NCBI GenBank assembly: GCA_002633005.1
Contig: NMRA01000015.1
Location: 917,235-958,560 of the forward strand
Source of the DNA: Phoronis australis
Taxonomy: Eukaryota; Phoronida; Phoronidae
Length of the DNA stretch: 41,326 nucleotides
Direction of reading: 5' to 3'
In this document: one piece after another, positions 1 to 10,624 of the stretch
Layout: the number at the start of each line of letters is the position of its first letter
Numbering within the stretch: the first letter of the stretch is position 1
Notes under the pieces: generated by a model
Databases searched by the model: none
What the model saw: the letters and a program-made list of their open reading frames with translations, nothing else
What the model was told of the DNA's origin: nothing
Program-made: the position numbers and the translations under genes

Positions 1-344
1 TAAGCGTTTGTTTGAGCCAATACAGTATACAGCTTTCCACCAAGGCTAGGTGATGCAAGACATTATTCTTTGTTGCATTATAGTAACTGGTCTTGGCTAA
101 TTATCATTTTATGGCCTGGTCATCCATTCAGCCAAAAGTAGTTCCAGAGGTGGCTTATCAGCCAATTATTCACGCATGCTGACTCACAATAGAAGCCTGA
201 TAAGAGTGAAGGTGGATAAATGCGGTGTTCCTACAGTTTCTTGTTTTAGTGGATGTGTTCACGACATGCATTCTTATTCTTTGTTGGAATTGATATTGGT
301 TAATGAAAGACTGGAAATTTGCCTGATGGTTATGCTGCTTGTAT

Positions 345-532
345 GGGCCAAGGGAGGTAGTGGGCCGTGGGAGGTGGTAGGCTGCAGACAGTGGTGGGCT
401 GCGAAAGTTAGTGGGCCACAGGAAGTGATGAGCCGTGGGAAGTGGTGGGCCACGGGAGATAGTGGGCTGCGGGAGGTGTTGGGCTGCAGGAGGTGGTGGG
501 CCGCGGGAAGTGGTGGGCCGTGGGAAGTGGAC
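345..532. repeat. 18-bp degenerate minisatellite
   Basis: A G-rich tandem array of an approximately 18-bp unit resembling gtgggccgtgggaagtg, with about ten diverged copies. Because the period is a multiple of three, open frames with six-residue periodicity appear on both strands, but they have no start context or family resemblance and are not genes. It lies upstream of the first visible GLT8D1-like exon, so it is probably intronic. Confidence 0.85.
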
Positions 533-795
533 AAATTTACTCATTAATTGAACCTGTTACGAAGATTCACCCTCTTTATGTAACTCTGTGTCGTTGAATT
601 ACATAACACACTATGAAGTAAATGGAGATTCGCCTACTTGTTAAAATTTTGCGTGTTTTAAACATTGTTCCTGTCTGTGGGGAGTGAAACTCAGCTGTCA
701 CTTGAATAAAATGGCAGATTGAAGTCTGACTAGTTTATTTTGAAAACTACTGTACATTAGTGCGGTAATGGTTTTTCTGTTGTGATCTACTTCAG

Positions 796-908
796 GGAGA
801 ATGTGTTTGGAAATGAGAAGGCAGGTGGCACTGTAAGTGTTCCTATGATGTTGGCTTTGTACAACAAGACCGTACAACTCGATCCCAGCTGGAACGTGCG
901 ATTTTTAG
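796..908 (+). CDS. glt8d1: GLT8D1-like penultimate coding exon
   Basis: The exon follows acceptor ctacttcag and ends at donor ggtaagt. It starts on the third base of a codon and leaves one base for the next exon. It encodes ENVFGNEKAGG followed by a segment ending in NVRFLG, matching the region just upstream of the GT8 HxxGxxKPW block. No frame breaks are seen. Confidence 0.85.
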
Positions 909-2954
909 GTAAGTTTAGGAATTATGTACAGTACGAGCCAAAAGTATTCAGAAAAAATTACCCAGAAGTCCCTGTCATGACGGCTGGGCGGAAGCTGAAT
1001 TCATGACCAGAGTAGTCTCCAGTGATGACCGAGAATGAATGGGAAATTAACAGGAAAGTTAGTAAGGTGGCCGAGGCATTCTGTAATTAGAATTGTGTCA
1101 TGTTAATAGTTGTTACCAGTATTAGCCTTCATGATGTGGGAAACAATAACTTTTTCCTTATACTGTACGTATATGTAGGTCTACAGCAAGGGTCTTTAGG
1201 ATCCACAAGCCCCTTTTTCAACATCCCACCTCACTTGAAATGCTCTTGTTTCTTATTTAACCAATCACCGTGTCAATCCAAGTAGCGTCATCGACTGCTC
1301 TGACGGGGGAGTGAGATCACTTGATATAAACAAACCCTTACCCCTCCCACTGACTCTCAGACATTTTCCTGCGACATTTCTGTGCAAGACAAATGCGCGT
1401 GCAAAAATTTCATGGTAAAGTGGTTTTAACTATTTGCTGTCTAATCAATGTTCATTTAAATCTCTTAAAAATGTTTAAATGGACATTGTAAATTAGGCAG
1501 CAAATGCTCAGATTAATTCACTGGGCGAATAGAGTTCATTCCATTTCCAAAACCAGCAAACCTCCAAGGAATACGGGGGGTGACATATCCCCAGTGAATG
1601 CAATCATATCAGAGACTCCACAACCAGTGGTGAGTGTGAACATTGCTGATTGAAACTAACAGCTGTATACTTTCACAAAAGTTATCTAACGTTTTACAAA
1701 AGATATTATATCTTTATAATTTTTCATTAAAACGCGGATATATCTAAGTTGTATGAAGCCTGTGAAAATAGATAGTACTCCCCCTGAAATAGGTGGCACA
1801 CCCTCTGAAATAGGCAGTACACCACCTGAAATAGGCAGGTCTCCCCTGAAATAGGCAGTACACCCCCTGAAATAGGCAGTACACCCCCTGAAATAGGCAG
1901 CACACCCCCTGAAATAGGTAGTACACCCCCTGAAATAGGTAGTACTCCCCCTGAAATAGGCAGCACACCCCCTGAAATAGGCAGCATACCCCCTGAAATG
2001 GACAGTATTCCCCCTTAAATAGACAGTAGTCCCCCTGAAGTATGCAGTACATCCCCTGAAATAAGCAGTACGCCCCCTGAATTTGGCAGTACACCCCCTG
2101 AAATCCTCCTGCGCTGGCGACCTCGCTGGTGGTGCTGTGTGCATCCAGTTTGTTCCTTTCCCTATACGCAAATTTCACTACCGTTCCATTGCAACCAATC
2201 AGAGAGATCAAATTTGACCCTGTTCCTTGTAAAATTAACACATTTGTGACCTACTTCTAGAAGTTCATTCATGATAAGAATCAGATGGCCATTTTCGTAT
2301 GTCTGATTTTTGCCTACTCTTCGCTGATCTTCTAAAAATGTCGGCAGAGAGAGAGAGATGAAATTGATGAATGAAGTTTCTCACTGTTAAAACAATTACT
2401 AATCAAAACTTTTTACTGTAAGCAATATTTATTTTGAATTAGTTCATAATTGCACATGGTGCAACTTTTCACGCCCCTGGCACTCTTGTCCTGGCCTTTG
2501 TCCTTAGAGTTCCTGCACTCTCTGTTTTGGAAGCTTCACATCTTTACTCGAAAAGGCTTTAATGAAAATGTTAAAGTTCAAAAGAATTGACTTAAGATTC
2601 AGTAGCCTGAGTAGACGTCCCTGAATTCCCAATGATGGCTTATAGAGCAACAAATTTTCTCTAAAATCATCCAGCCTATTGCTCAGACACATTTGATTAC
2701 TTTGCGGTCATTGTCATTGTTTGATGTCATGGGTTTCTCTACACTATGCAATTACTTTTTCTTTGGCTCTAGGAACGTCAAGTACAATGAAGAAATACTC
2801 CATTCTGTTCTTGACAAGTGCAAAACTGCTTCACTGGTCTGGACCAGAAAAGCCGTGGATGGGCAAGTCACCTTACGTTGAACTCTGGGAAAAGTGGTAC
2901 ATCCCTGACCCCACGAAGAAATTCCGTCTCGTGAGAAAGTCAGCTAAGGTGTAA
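796..2954 (+). CDS. glt8d1: GLT8D1-like family 8 glycosyltransferase, 3' part (two exons)
   Basis: Joined exons 796-908 and 2773-2954 encode the C-terminal 97 or so residues of a GT8-family glycosyltransferase, in this family a type II Golgi/ER membrane enzyme. The visible protein carries the family C-terminal signature: a segment ending in DPSWNVRFLG, then the conserved LHWSGPEKPW block (the HxxGxxKPW motif of GT8 enzymes), then LWEKWYIPDPT just before the stop. Splice phase agrees: the first exon ends one base into a Gly codon and the next exon supplies GA. The N-terminal membrane anchor and the DxD catalytic exons lie left of position 1, so the gene is partial here. Assignment to GLT8D1 rather than GLT8D2 rests on remembered similarity; an invertebrate pro-orthologue of both is possible. 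Confidence 0.88.
1770..2104. repeat. 21-bp minisatellite (about 16 copies)
   Basis: Tandem copies of a 21-bp unit, ccccctgaaataggcagtac plus one base, lie inside the last GLT8D1-like intron. Central copies are near-identical (for example starts at 1863 and 1884), while both ends are more diverged. A multiple-of-three period gives long minus-strand open frames of a seven-residue repeat, which are artefacts. Confidence 0.95.
2773..2954 (+). CDS. glt8d1: GLT8D1-like terminal coding exon
   Basis: The exon follows acceptor ttggctctag and ends at TAA (2952-2954). It encodes 59 residues after the shared Gly codon, with LHWSGPEKPW in the middle and WEKWYIPDP near the end, as in animal GLT8D proteins. 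The basic tail ending in KSAKV is lineage-specific. Confidence 0.9.
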
Positions 2955-3436
2955 TCATGCCACGAATACTTGAAGCCTCTTGGAAGTCTTTACTGTTGTA
3001 TTACTGTTGTATTACTGCTTTAGAAGCAATTGTGGTGTATTGTATGAAGCATGGCTGTTGCCCTGTCTTGTGTTCATTTAGGTTAGTACCCTATAAAAGT
3101 GTTCCAAATTTGGTATCCCTGAAATGTCTGATCAGATTTGTATGAAACTTTCAGATACCATTCTTTATGCACTGTTAATCTCCAAAACGCTATTAGGAAT
3201 TGTTTTCCAAATGTTTCATTTTTACACGAGGCTAACAAATTTGGGACTTTTGTGATTTTTATGAAAAAGCCAAATGTTGAATAAGACAAAATGATAATCT
3301 AAAAAACTGTAATAGCATTTTTGAGATTTAATCTTGAACAAATGGTCACATTACTAATACCGTTGACTGTACCTTTTCCCGTAATTTTACTAATTTAAAA
3401 AGACATGGTCATGTGGCTTAATTAGTGGCATATCAG

Positions 3437-3442
3437 AATAAA
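3437..3442 (+). promoter_or_regulatory. Candidate polyadenylation signal of the GLT8D1-like gene
   Basis: AATAAA lies 483 bases after the stop codon, with a second AATAAA at 3560-3565. Either would give a 3'UTR of ordinary length. No transcript evidence is available to choose between them. Confidence 0.45.
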
Positions 3443-3796
3443 GTCAAAACTCAAATTGTACAGGCGAGGCTTCCTACTTTCAGAAAATATACACTTTTAC
3501 TGGCTAAAATCTATACTTTGTAAATACTTGGCTAAATACGCTAAATTCACAAACATGTCAATAAAGTCATACATTAACTTTACTCAAAAGCTGAGCTTGA
3601 CAAACTGAAAATGTCCAATGAACACTACGCAAATCGAGGCTAGAACAGGTCAGGTTTACTATCCGTGGTGGAGACTCATAGCAGTTGTCTGATGTTCATT
3701 TGTTCACCAGCAATAGATGGCGCCACTTCCCTTCTTAAACTGGCTATGAACCCACCTTCTGTCACAATAACTGAAATTTTATTTAAACCACTTCCT

Positions 3797-3930
3797 ATTA
3801 TGAAATTGGTCTCAGATTGTTCCTTTGTCAAATTAGATGTGATTTCTGGGTTGGAAACAGTCTACACTTTGTTACATTTGCTTGAGACCAGAATCTACAA
3901 GCTGGCTTATTGCGGGCCATTTTATGCGTA
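3797..3930 (-). mobile_element. Foldback/MITE-like repeat, family F, copy 1
   Basis: Read on the minus strand, this runs from cgcataaaatgg through ggtctcaagc to aatttgacaaaggaacaat and ends near ccaatttcat. The same ordered landmarks recur at 36679-36905, and part of them at 8959-9035. The terminal segment matches both inverted arms of the 36.7-kb copy. No coding capacity is seen, so this is a non-autonomous element or fragment. Confidence 0.6.
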
Positions 3931-6900
3931 GAACATTGTCTCGAACAGTAATGAATTGTCACCTCTTTTTCATTAAAGATCAGTTAGTTGAAACCTATTG
4001 TTTATCATCAAGTGTCTATAAGGAAACATAGACTATAGTACATGGACCGCCAACTCCGTATACTTTCAATGGACGAAATCTGTGCTCTTACAGAAGCAAT
4101 GATGTCATATTCATTGGCGACACCTGGCCAAATTATCTGGTTTTATTTTCGGCAAGTACGTCTGCTAATTATGGCCGACTGTTGTGTCGTCACAATACAC
4201 TAACCGGAAACTGAAATAGATAATTTAGGAGAGTGGTGCCTCCTCTAGGATATTATGCAAGAAAATGTCAGAGTTGCGAATCTGTTGTCTATAATCTATG
4301 AACAAAAGTTAGTTTCTTTGACAGAATGCAGGGTTTATAGCTTAGAACTCTCCAGTATCAAGTGTCTTTGGTGCAATTAATTAGCTATTTGTCTCAGAGT
4401 TTTGGAAAGTAAGGAAAAGATTTTGGCAATTATTTTGAGTTAAAAGTTTCTTGTATCATAAATCTGAAAATCAGTTTACCTTAAACTTCAAATTTGGTGC
4501 TTTCAAACACTCCCTGTACGTAACATTGTTGATGGAGAGATTTGAGTAAGTATGCTGGTATTTGACGTGAGGTTGCATAATTTGAACATGGGAAAATCAG
4601 TTAAACCAGCCCATCGAATTTCATGGGGCAAAGGTCGCTGAATGCAATACAGTATTAATTTTATTTCCATGATAGCAAGTAGTAGCATATGTTTATAAAA
4701 ACAATGATGTACTTAAAACGGCGTGACATGTCAAGCGGGTTTAAATCCATCGTTGTTTTAGTATTCTTGATTTTAGTAGGCACGTTTCAAATTATCCATG
4801 CATAATATTTACATGTTTCAACAACTATACCACAGTTTTCTGCAGACAAGCCCTGGTGGGCGTATATTCTGAAAATATCAGTTTAGTTGTCAAAAGTCAA
4901 ATCCAAATATTATATGCCTGGTCGTATAATTGGGACATAACAAATATACGTCTAGCGTATACATACACTGTAGTGGGTGTCTAAATTGAAACCAAGAGAG
5001 TTTATACGCAACTTTGGTGATTCTCCAAGAGTTATGAGTTTTTTGTTGACAGCTTACTTCAGTTACCGTTTTGGTTGCCCATGTCAAAAGAAATTGGAGA
5101 AATTTGTAGGATTCAACCATGGATGTTTTCCCCACAAGTGCGCCCTGAGCATATCTGTGGAAAATTCTTATATACAGCCACTAGGCTTATCTAAAGATGG
5201 TTCTGTCTGCAGAAAACTCTAATAATTCTTAAAATTTGGTTGTGAGATTGCTTATTCTTCAATTCTATACTTGCTCCACTTTTTGTTGGCAATAGTTAAG
5301 ATTTCCTGAAAATCTTTTTCCTGGGGAAGGAGCGCTTGTGCCTTTTGTGCGTAAGGTTTGTGATTTGCTGGTTGTAGCGTTCTGTTCTTATCGTTACTCT
5401 ACCATGTTCGACCACTTAAGGTGTCGAACTAGACACACATGGTAGGTCTTGCAAATGTCTCATTATCTCGATGGACTGCCTTGCAGAAAGAAGTATGAAT
5501 TGATATGTCAAGGGTGTTGCAGTTATTACCGACTCAAGTGAACCAATGAGAGCTCTTGTCCAACTGTTTTCCAGGGGCCTGTTTTTCAAAGATCGGTCTG
5601 GACGTAGCTAAGGTGGTTGTGGGCATGTTATAGTGAATGTGACTCCGTGTCTTTTAAAAGAGTGGAGATGTTTCATATTCATGCTTTTATTAGGCGTGTT
5701 CGTGAGCTGTGTGGAAAATTAAATTGGATGTTTCATCTGTCTTAGATTGATTATGGGGGCCCCAGGAATTGAAGCCAGTAAGCAACAATGTTTTATAAGT
5801 GCACTGGAAAGGTCAATTGGTACAAATGAAAGGTCAATTGGTACAACTGAGTAGTTTATTTGAACTTGATCTGATGTGCCTTTACTAGTAGCTCTTTAGA
5901 TTAGATAAACCTGTTGACACAAGGCTATACACAATTCTAGCTATAAAAAGTTTAACTGTTAGTGTTCATTTAGTGCAAAGATGATTTTAGACTTTGCTGT
6001 TCCTGATCTGAGAGGAAGTTTTCCTTGTTACCCTACTTTAGGGTCATTCTTAGTTGTTATAGACCCGTGGTGCTATTTCTGTTGCATTTTGTACTCTATG
6101 TGTTTCTGTATATTCAGACTTTGGCATCTCAGACTTATCAAATGTAATGCTTTGGGGTCTATTTCATGAAAAGTGACTTAGACACAAGTTTGGCCTTGTC
6201 CTCCCACTTCACCATTGTCAGAGGTTTAGTCATGTAACTATTAACACATAACTCATAACTCCCTGGAAATAACTTGCACAAGTTTTGCCAGTAACAGTTG
6301 TGGGTATATTCTCAGGTACTTTTTCATTTTCTAAAGTGAGTTTTGATTATTTTTAGAAATAGTTACCTCAGCTGGAGCTGAAGACCAGTTCTGTCTTAGG
6401 TCTTGAGTCACTTTTATGAAACAGAGGCTCGGTCATGTTGCGTTGCCGTTTGTATGATATTGTCAAAATATCACTGATTTTGAGTCTGTTACTGAGTTTT
6501 TTTTTCTGGGTATCTACAGTTTGCTTCACTGTGACCTTATTATCACTCCTAGTGCCTAGCTGAACTCGAAGGTGTTACAAACTAATACTGACCGTTGTTC
6601 TTGAGAGCACGTGATCGCACTAGCGTTTCACGTGAACTTCCTGGGTCCACAACTGGCGATCTTGTAGCCAACGCAGAAACGAGTTGCTTTTTTCTTAACA
6701 TCACGTTCATGCGCGCATACGGGGGATGGATCAAGGACCCCCCCTCCCATTTGGCGAAGTGGGCAAAAAGGTCCGTTTCAGAGAAACAAAAAGTCCGAGA
6801 AAACGAGACAAAAGTCCACAGGAATGTGGCGCGAATACATGATTCATAGGTGTGAACGTAGTACCCCGTTTTTTGTTTTTGTTTTTCAGTCCCCATGCTC

Positions 6901-7514
6901 TTTTTCAGTAAAAGGTCCCCATGCTAAACAATTCGAGCCCCCCCCCCCTATATTTTAGGCTGGGTGTGTGCATGACGCTCATGTGCATTTTACCAGCTAC
7001 TAAATCCTGTTTTAAAGATGTTTATTCCGTTGTTTGCACCACTTTAGAACACGCAGTCAGTTTTATTTTAACAAAGAATTCTCTGAGATAGGTTCATTTC
7101 GTAAATTACAGCCCTGTGTGCGTTTTCATAAAAAGTTAATTTGGCGACCATTTTGTCACGTTGGATGCTCAACTAAATATGAACCGTCTTGCGTGTAAAA
7201 AACTTGACATTTTTATCATTAGAACATGTGTCATAGTGACTTCAAAATTATAGCAAATTCAGCTTACTATAGGATTTCGTTTTTTAATTTGCGTTGAAAT
7301 TCGTTTTCTAAAGTTTTTTAACAAAGTGAATGTGGAAGGCTTATCTAGCTGTTAAAGTTTCTCAGTGAACCAGAGTTTTACAAGTAACGAAACGCTTAAA
7401 ATTCAAATTAAACCGAATTTTCTGCATGTTATAGGCCTACTTTAAAAACGGGTACAAAATATTCCCAAACCCGCTCATCCTTGTATTATTTAACTATAAT
7501 CGAAGGAAGTTCTC

Positions 7515-7590
7515 ACAGGTGTACCCAGAAATGTGTGAACTATTAACAATCAATTGTCAATGGTTCACACATCTCAACGTGTATCTGGAA
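7515..7590. repeat. Imperfect inverted repeat (foldback hairpin)
   Basis: Arms atgtgtgaac (7531-7540) and gttcacacat (7563-7572) are perfectly complementary. Pairing extends imperfectly outwards to about 25 bp per arm and inwards through ttaacaat/caattgtcaa. The short loop suggests a cruciform-prone foldback or a small palindromic MITE relic. Confidence 0.7.
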
Positions 7591-8958
7591 AAAAGTCAAA
7601 ACTGAAAACTTTATATTAAAAAGAAGAATTCAGCAACATTACCTCGTATCCCCGTTTTTACGTTCATATGCCATAACGCATTTTTTCAATGAAAACGATA
7701 TACTCAAATGTTTTGCATATGAGCGTAGGCGCTAAAGTTTTGCTTAGTCGGCGCGGGCAGGTGTCCTATGTACAGTGTCTTCCGCAGAAAAAGTGTGCGC
7801 ACTATTTCTAGGGCGATATATTTCTACGCGACTTGGTTATAAGTTAACAGCGCATTTCCGAGTTGTAACTAAGACAAGACGTTCTGTCTTATTTGATGAT
7901 GTGAAATTTTGTAAACTAGTATAGGATTAAGAGGTAACAGACCAATTCGGTTACTATTTTTGTAGTTGCGAAATTAGTTTTGATGTTTTCATATTTGTGA
8001 AAGATGAACAAACTAGTACATTATTATGGGGCCAGATCTGAATAGTGCATTATGGGACAGAAATTGAAGAATTGTCTGAATGACGGAAACTGTGTGAACT
8101 ATTGAGAATAGTTTTCAACTAACAAATCAAAATACATGTACAAGCAGTGCGATCTAAGTGTATTTTGCGAGCCTATATCAATTGCACCATTCTTCATTAC
8201 ATTCCATGAGTCAAGCAGCAGAGAATATTTAAAAAATGAGGCGCGCCTGTATCTGGCGCGTAACTTTCAACTGGGTTTTATTCAAATGGCTCCCGTGTAT
8301 GTTCATGTGCGTAATTATAGATATACCCGGTAGGTGTAGCTTGGAATATCGGGCGTGACCTGAAAATACGCCATATACGATGCAAGTCAATTGCGCAAAA
8401 TAACAAGATTCACGGTTTGCTCTGTGTGTGTTACTTCAATATTCAAGTGCGTGAATATTTAAAAGTTTGCAGGACACTGGTATTTCGGATTCGTGTGAGC
8501 TACGTGATCGTAGTCGTCCCCTTCTCATATTTGTGCTCTCCCCATGGGGTAACCTACAAGTTGCAAAAATATTTTCATCTTGTCATTTACACGGGTACAT
8601 CAAGAACACCCAAAAACCACATAGCTGTTGAACTTTTTCCTTTACAGCATTACACGTATATGCTATGCCATATCTCGTCCAAATGCGAGTAAACTAATAC
8701 CCAGACGTTTTCAACAAGATACTCGTGATAAGGTGCAGAAAAACGTTGGGCCAGCTGTATGTTATACATGTAGCTTGCACGTGTCTGGGTCGGTTACTTG
8801 AGGCTACAAGTTACCTTGAAGCTGATCGTTACCATAAACTGTCCTTTATTGTCAAAAATGACTTTAATTTCTTATAGAATACCTACGGAACATGATGAAA
8901 TTGGTATCAACTCGATCATTACTCTTATTAGGAGTGATTTTTGACAGTTCTGTTATTG

Positions 8959-9035
8959 CTTGAGACTATGCTTGACGCATAAAATGACCAGCCGGGTCAA
9001 GCCAACTTGTTCAGCCTGGTCTCAAGCCTCAATGA
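8959..9035 (+). mobile_element. Foldback/MITE-like repeat, family F, copy 2 (fragment)
   Basis: Contains cgcataaaatgacc, then gtcaagccaacttgttcag, then ctggtctcaagc, in the same order as the minus strand of the 3.8-kb copy. The ends gcttgagact and ggtctcaagc are themselves near-complementary. An upstream tgatgaaattggtatcaac at about 8894 may be a degraded outer arm. Confidence 0.55.
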
Positions 9036-10624
9036 TTTGTGATCTCTTCCCAAGGTCTGAAATCTTGACTAAATACTGTCATTTATTACAAGGTGAGACT
9101 AGTTTTATATTACGGTAAGTGATCTAAATCCAATGTCAATTTTGACAGATGGTGAGTCTAAGGCACCTTTAAATTGTAACTTCAATAAATTGTGTGAAGT
9201 TTCGGTACTAGCTAAGGGCTCTCACTCACCTGAAAAGAAAGGTGCCTAGTGTGCCTTAAGTAGAAGGGAGTTTTTTCGGATGAGGTTCCCCTCCCCAGTC
9301 GCCCATGATTCGGTTAAATGTTTAACTTTAAAGTGATTCCAAACTTGAGGAGAAATTTCTCATTTATTGGAGTGGAATTCCTTGGCCTGATGAGGGGAAT
9401 TTAGCGTGATTTTCATAGAGGAATGTTACACTACGTGACGAACAGTTCCTTTTTGTCTATGCGACTTTATTAAAATCTTCTTATCCTAATTCTTGAACTG
9501 CTCGTTATCATCGGATGTTTGCCGTGACATATTCTTACAACTCCTTGACCAGGATAGCAATAAGGAATATTTATAAAACATTAAAAAAATGTTCGTGATA
9601 ACGAAAGTAGGTAGTTCTTTAAACATACTCTGTCTGCTCCATTTTCGTTAGAAATGAACTTTAACCTAAGCAGTCTTGACAGTGATTTCTTTCAAAATAA
9701 AAACTCAGTTTTGTTTAGTTTCAAATTACTGCTCGTGTACAAACAAAATGGCTGCCACAGTTAAATGAACATTTAATCTCCGTTTTGTGAACTTGGGTTG
9801 AGATTGAAAAATGCAAATACACACAGGACTATAATTTAGAATTCTGTGCTCTAAGTAGTGAAGAAAGGAGAGAGCATCTTTATTGAATAATCCTGCTACT
9901 GTGTCATTTGGTGAAGAGCCTGTTGACCAAGACCACAGTACCAGTGGCTGATTTTGACTTTATCACTGGCCTGGGTCAATCAAAGCCCTTGTTTGCACAG
10001 CTGTCTTGGACATCTGAAAAAAGGCATAACTGACACAAAGTACACTCATGGGGTTCTCAAAAATAAAGAAATTCAACAAAGCCATGTCTTTTACCTTGCT
10101 ACATCCAAAGTGAAAAAATTCGAGATACCAAAAATGACCTAAAAGTGCCATTTTGGCCATATTTTACCAAAAATTGCAAATTCACAACTTTCCTGCTGCA
10201 AGAAAACTGAGAGATCGTCATCCGAATGCTCTTTCACTCTAGATTCCAGAAATTTAGGGTAAACTGTGTCATTACCTACCAGATTTTTGACAATTTCCAC
10301 TTGTCTGAAGGGTACTTGGATTCGCGCCAAAATTCAAGACTCAACAAGCATGTGCTCTTAAAATGGCAGCACTTCTGTATCCTAGTAGACAAGAGCACAG
10401 GCCAAATTTCTGGATTCAATTTAGTTGAAACAACTTCAGGAAACTATTGAATACCAGTTGTGGCAAACACTTCCCTTCTAGTCTACAAAACTGCCGTCAA
10501 AGCCGACCCACCCCATTTTATTCATTTTTGGGTGGAGTTATATAGACCCCTACTGTGGCCTTAGACAGCCTGGTGCAAAATTTTAAAAAGTACCACCTAT
10601 GTATCTTCTTTCTTAAGAGAGTGT

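Larger units (their letters stand above)
3931..10600. other. Intergenic region without recognisable genes
   Basis: AT-rich intergenic DNA between the GLT8D1-like gene and the retrotransposon remnant. Open frames of 60-104 codons occur on both strands but lack family resemblance, splice support or consistent start context. Exceptions noted separately are a hairpin at 7515-7590 and a repeat at 8959-9035. A GC-richer patch near 6595-6950 contains a C-run and a duplicated gtccccatgct segment. Confidence 0.6.

Noticed and set aside
170-547. Open frames on both strands around 120 codons, Pro- or Gly/Trp-rich
   Set aside because: They are produced by the 18-bp G-rich minisatellite, with no homology or start context.
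1686-2241. Minus-strand open frames of up to 165 codons with repeated FRGCTAY or FQGVYCL
   Set aside because: They are translations of a 21-bp minisatellite in three frames; the period being a multiple of three keeps all frames open.
4890-5222. Overlapping 81-codon frames on both strands near 5 kb
   Set aside because: No conserved motif and no credible splice sites joining to other exons; likely chance.
6582-6896. 104-codon minus-strand frame in a GC-richer patch
   Set aside because: The reverse strand is equally open and the sequence contains duplicated segments, more like a repeat relic than a gene.
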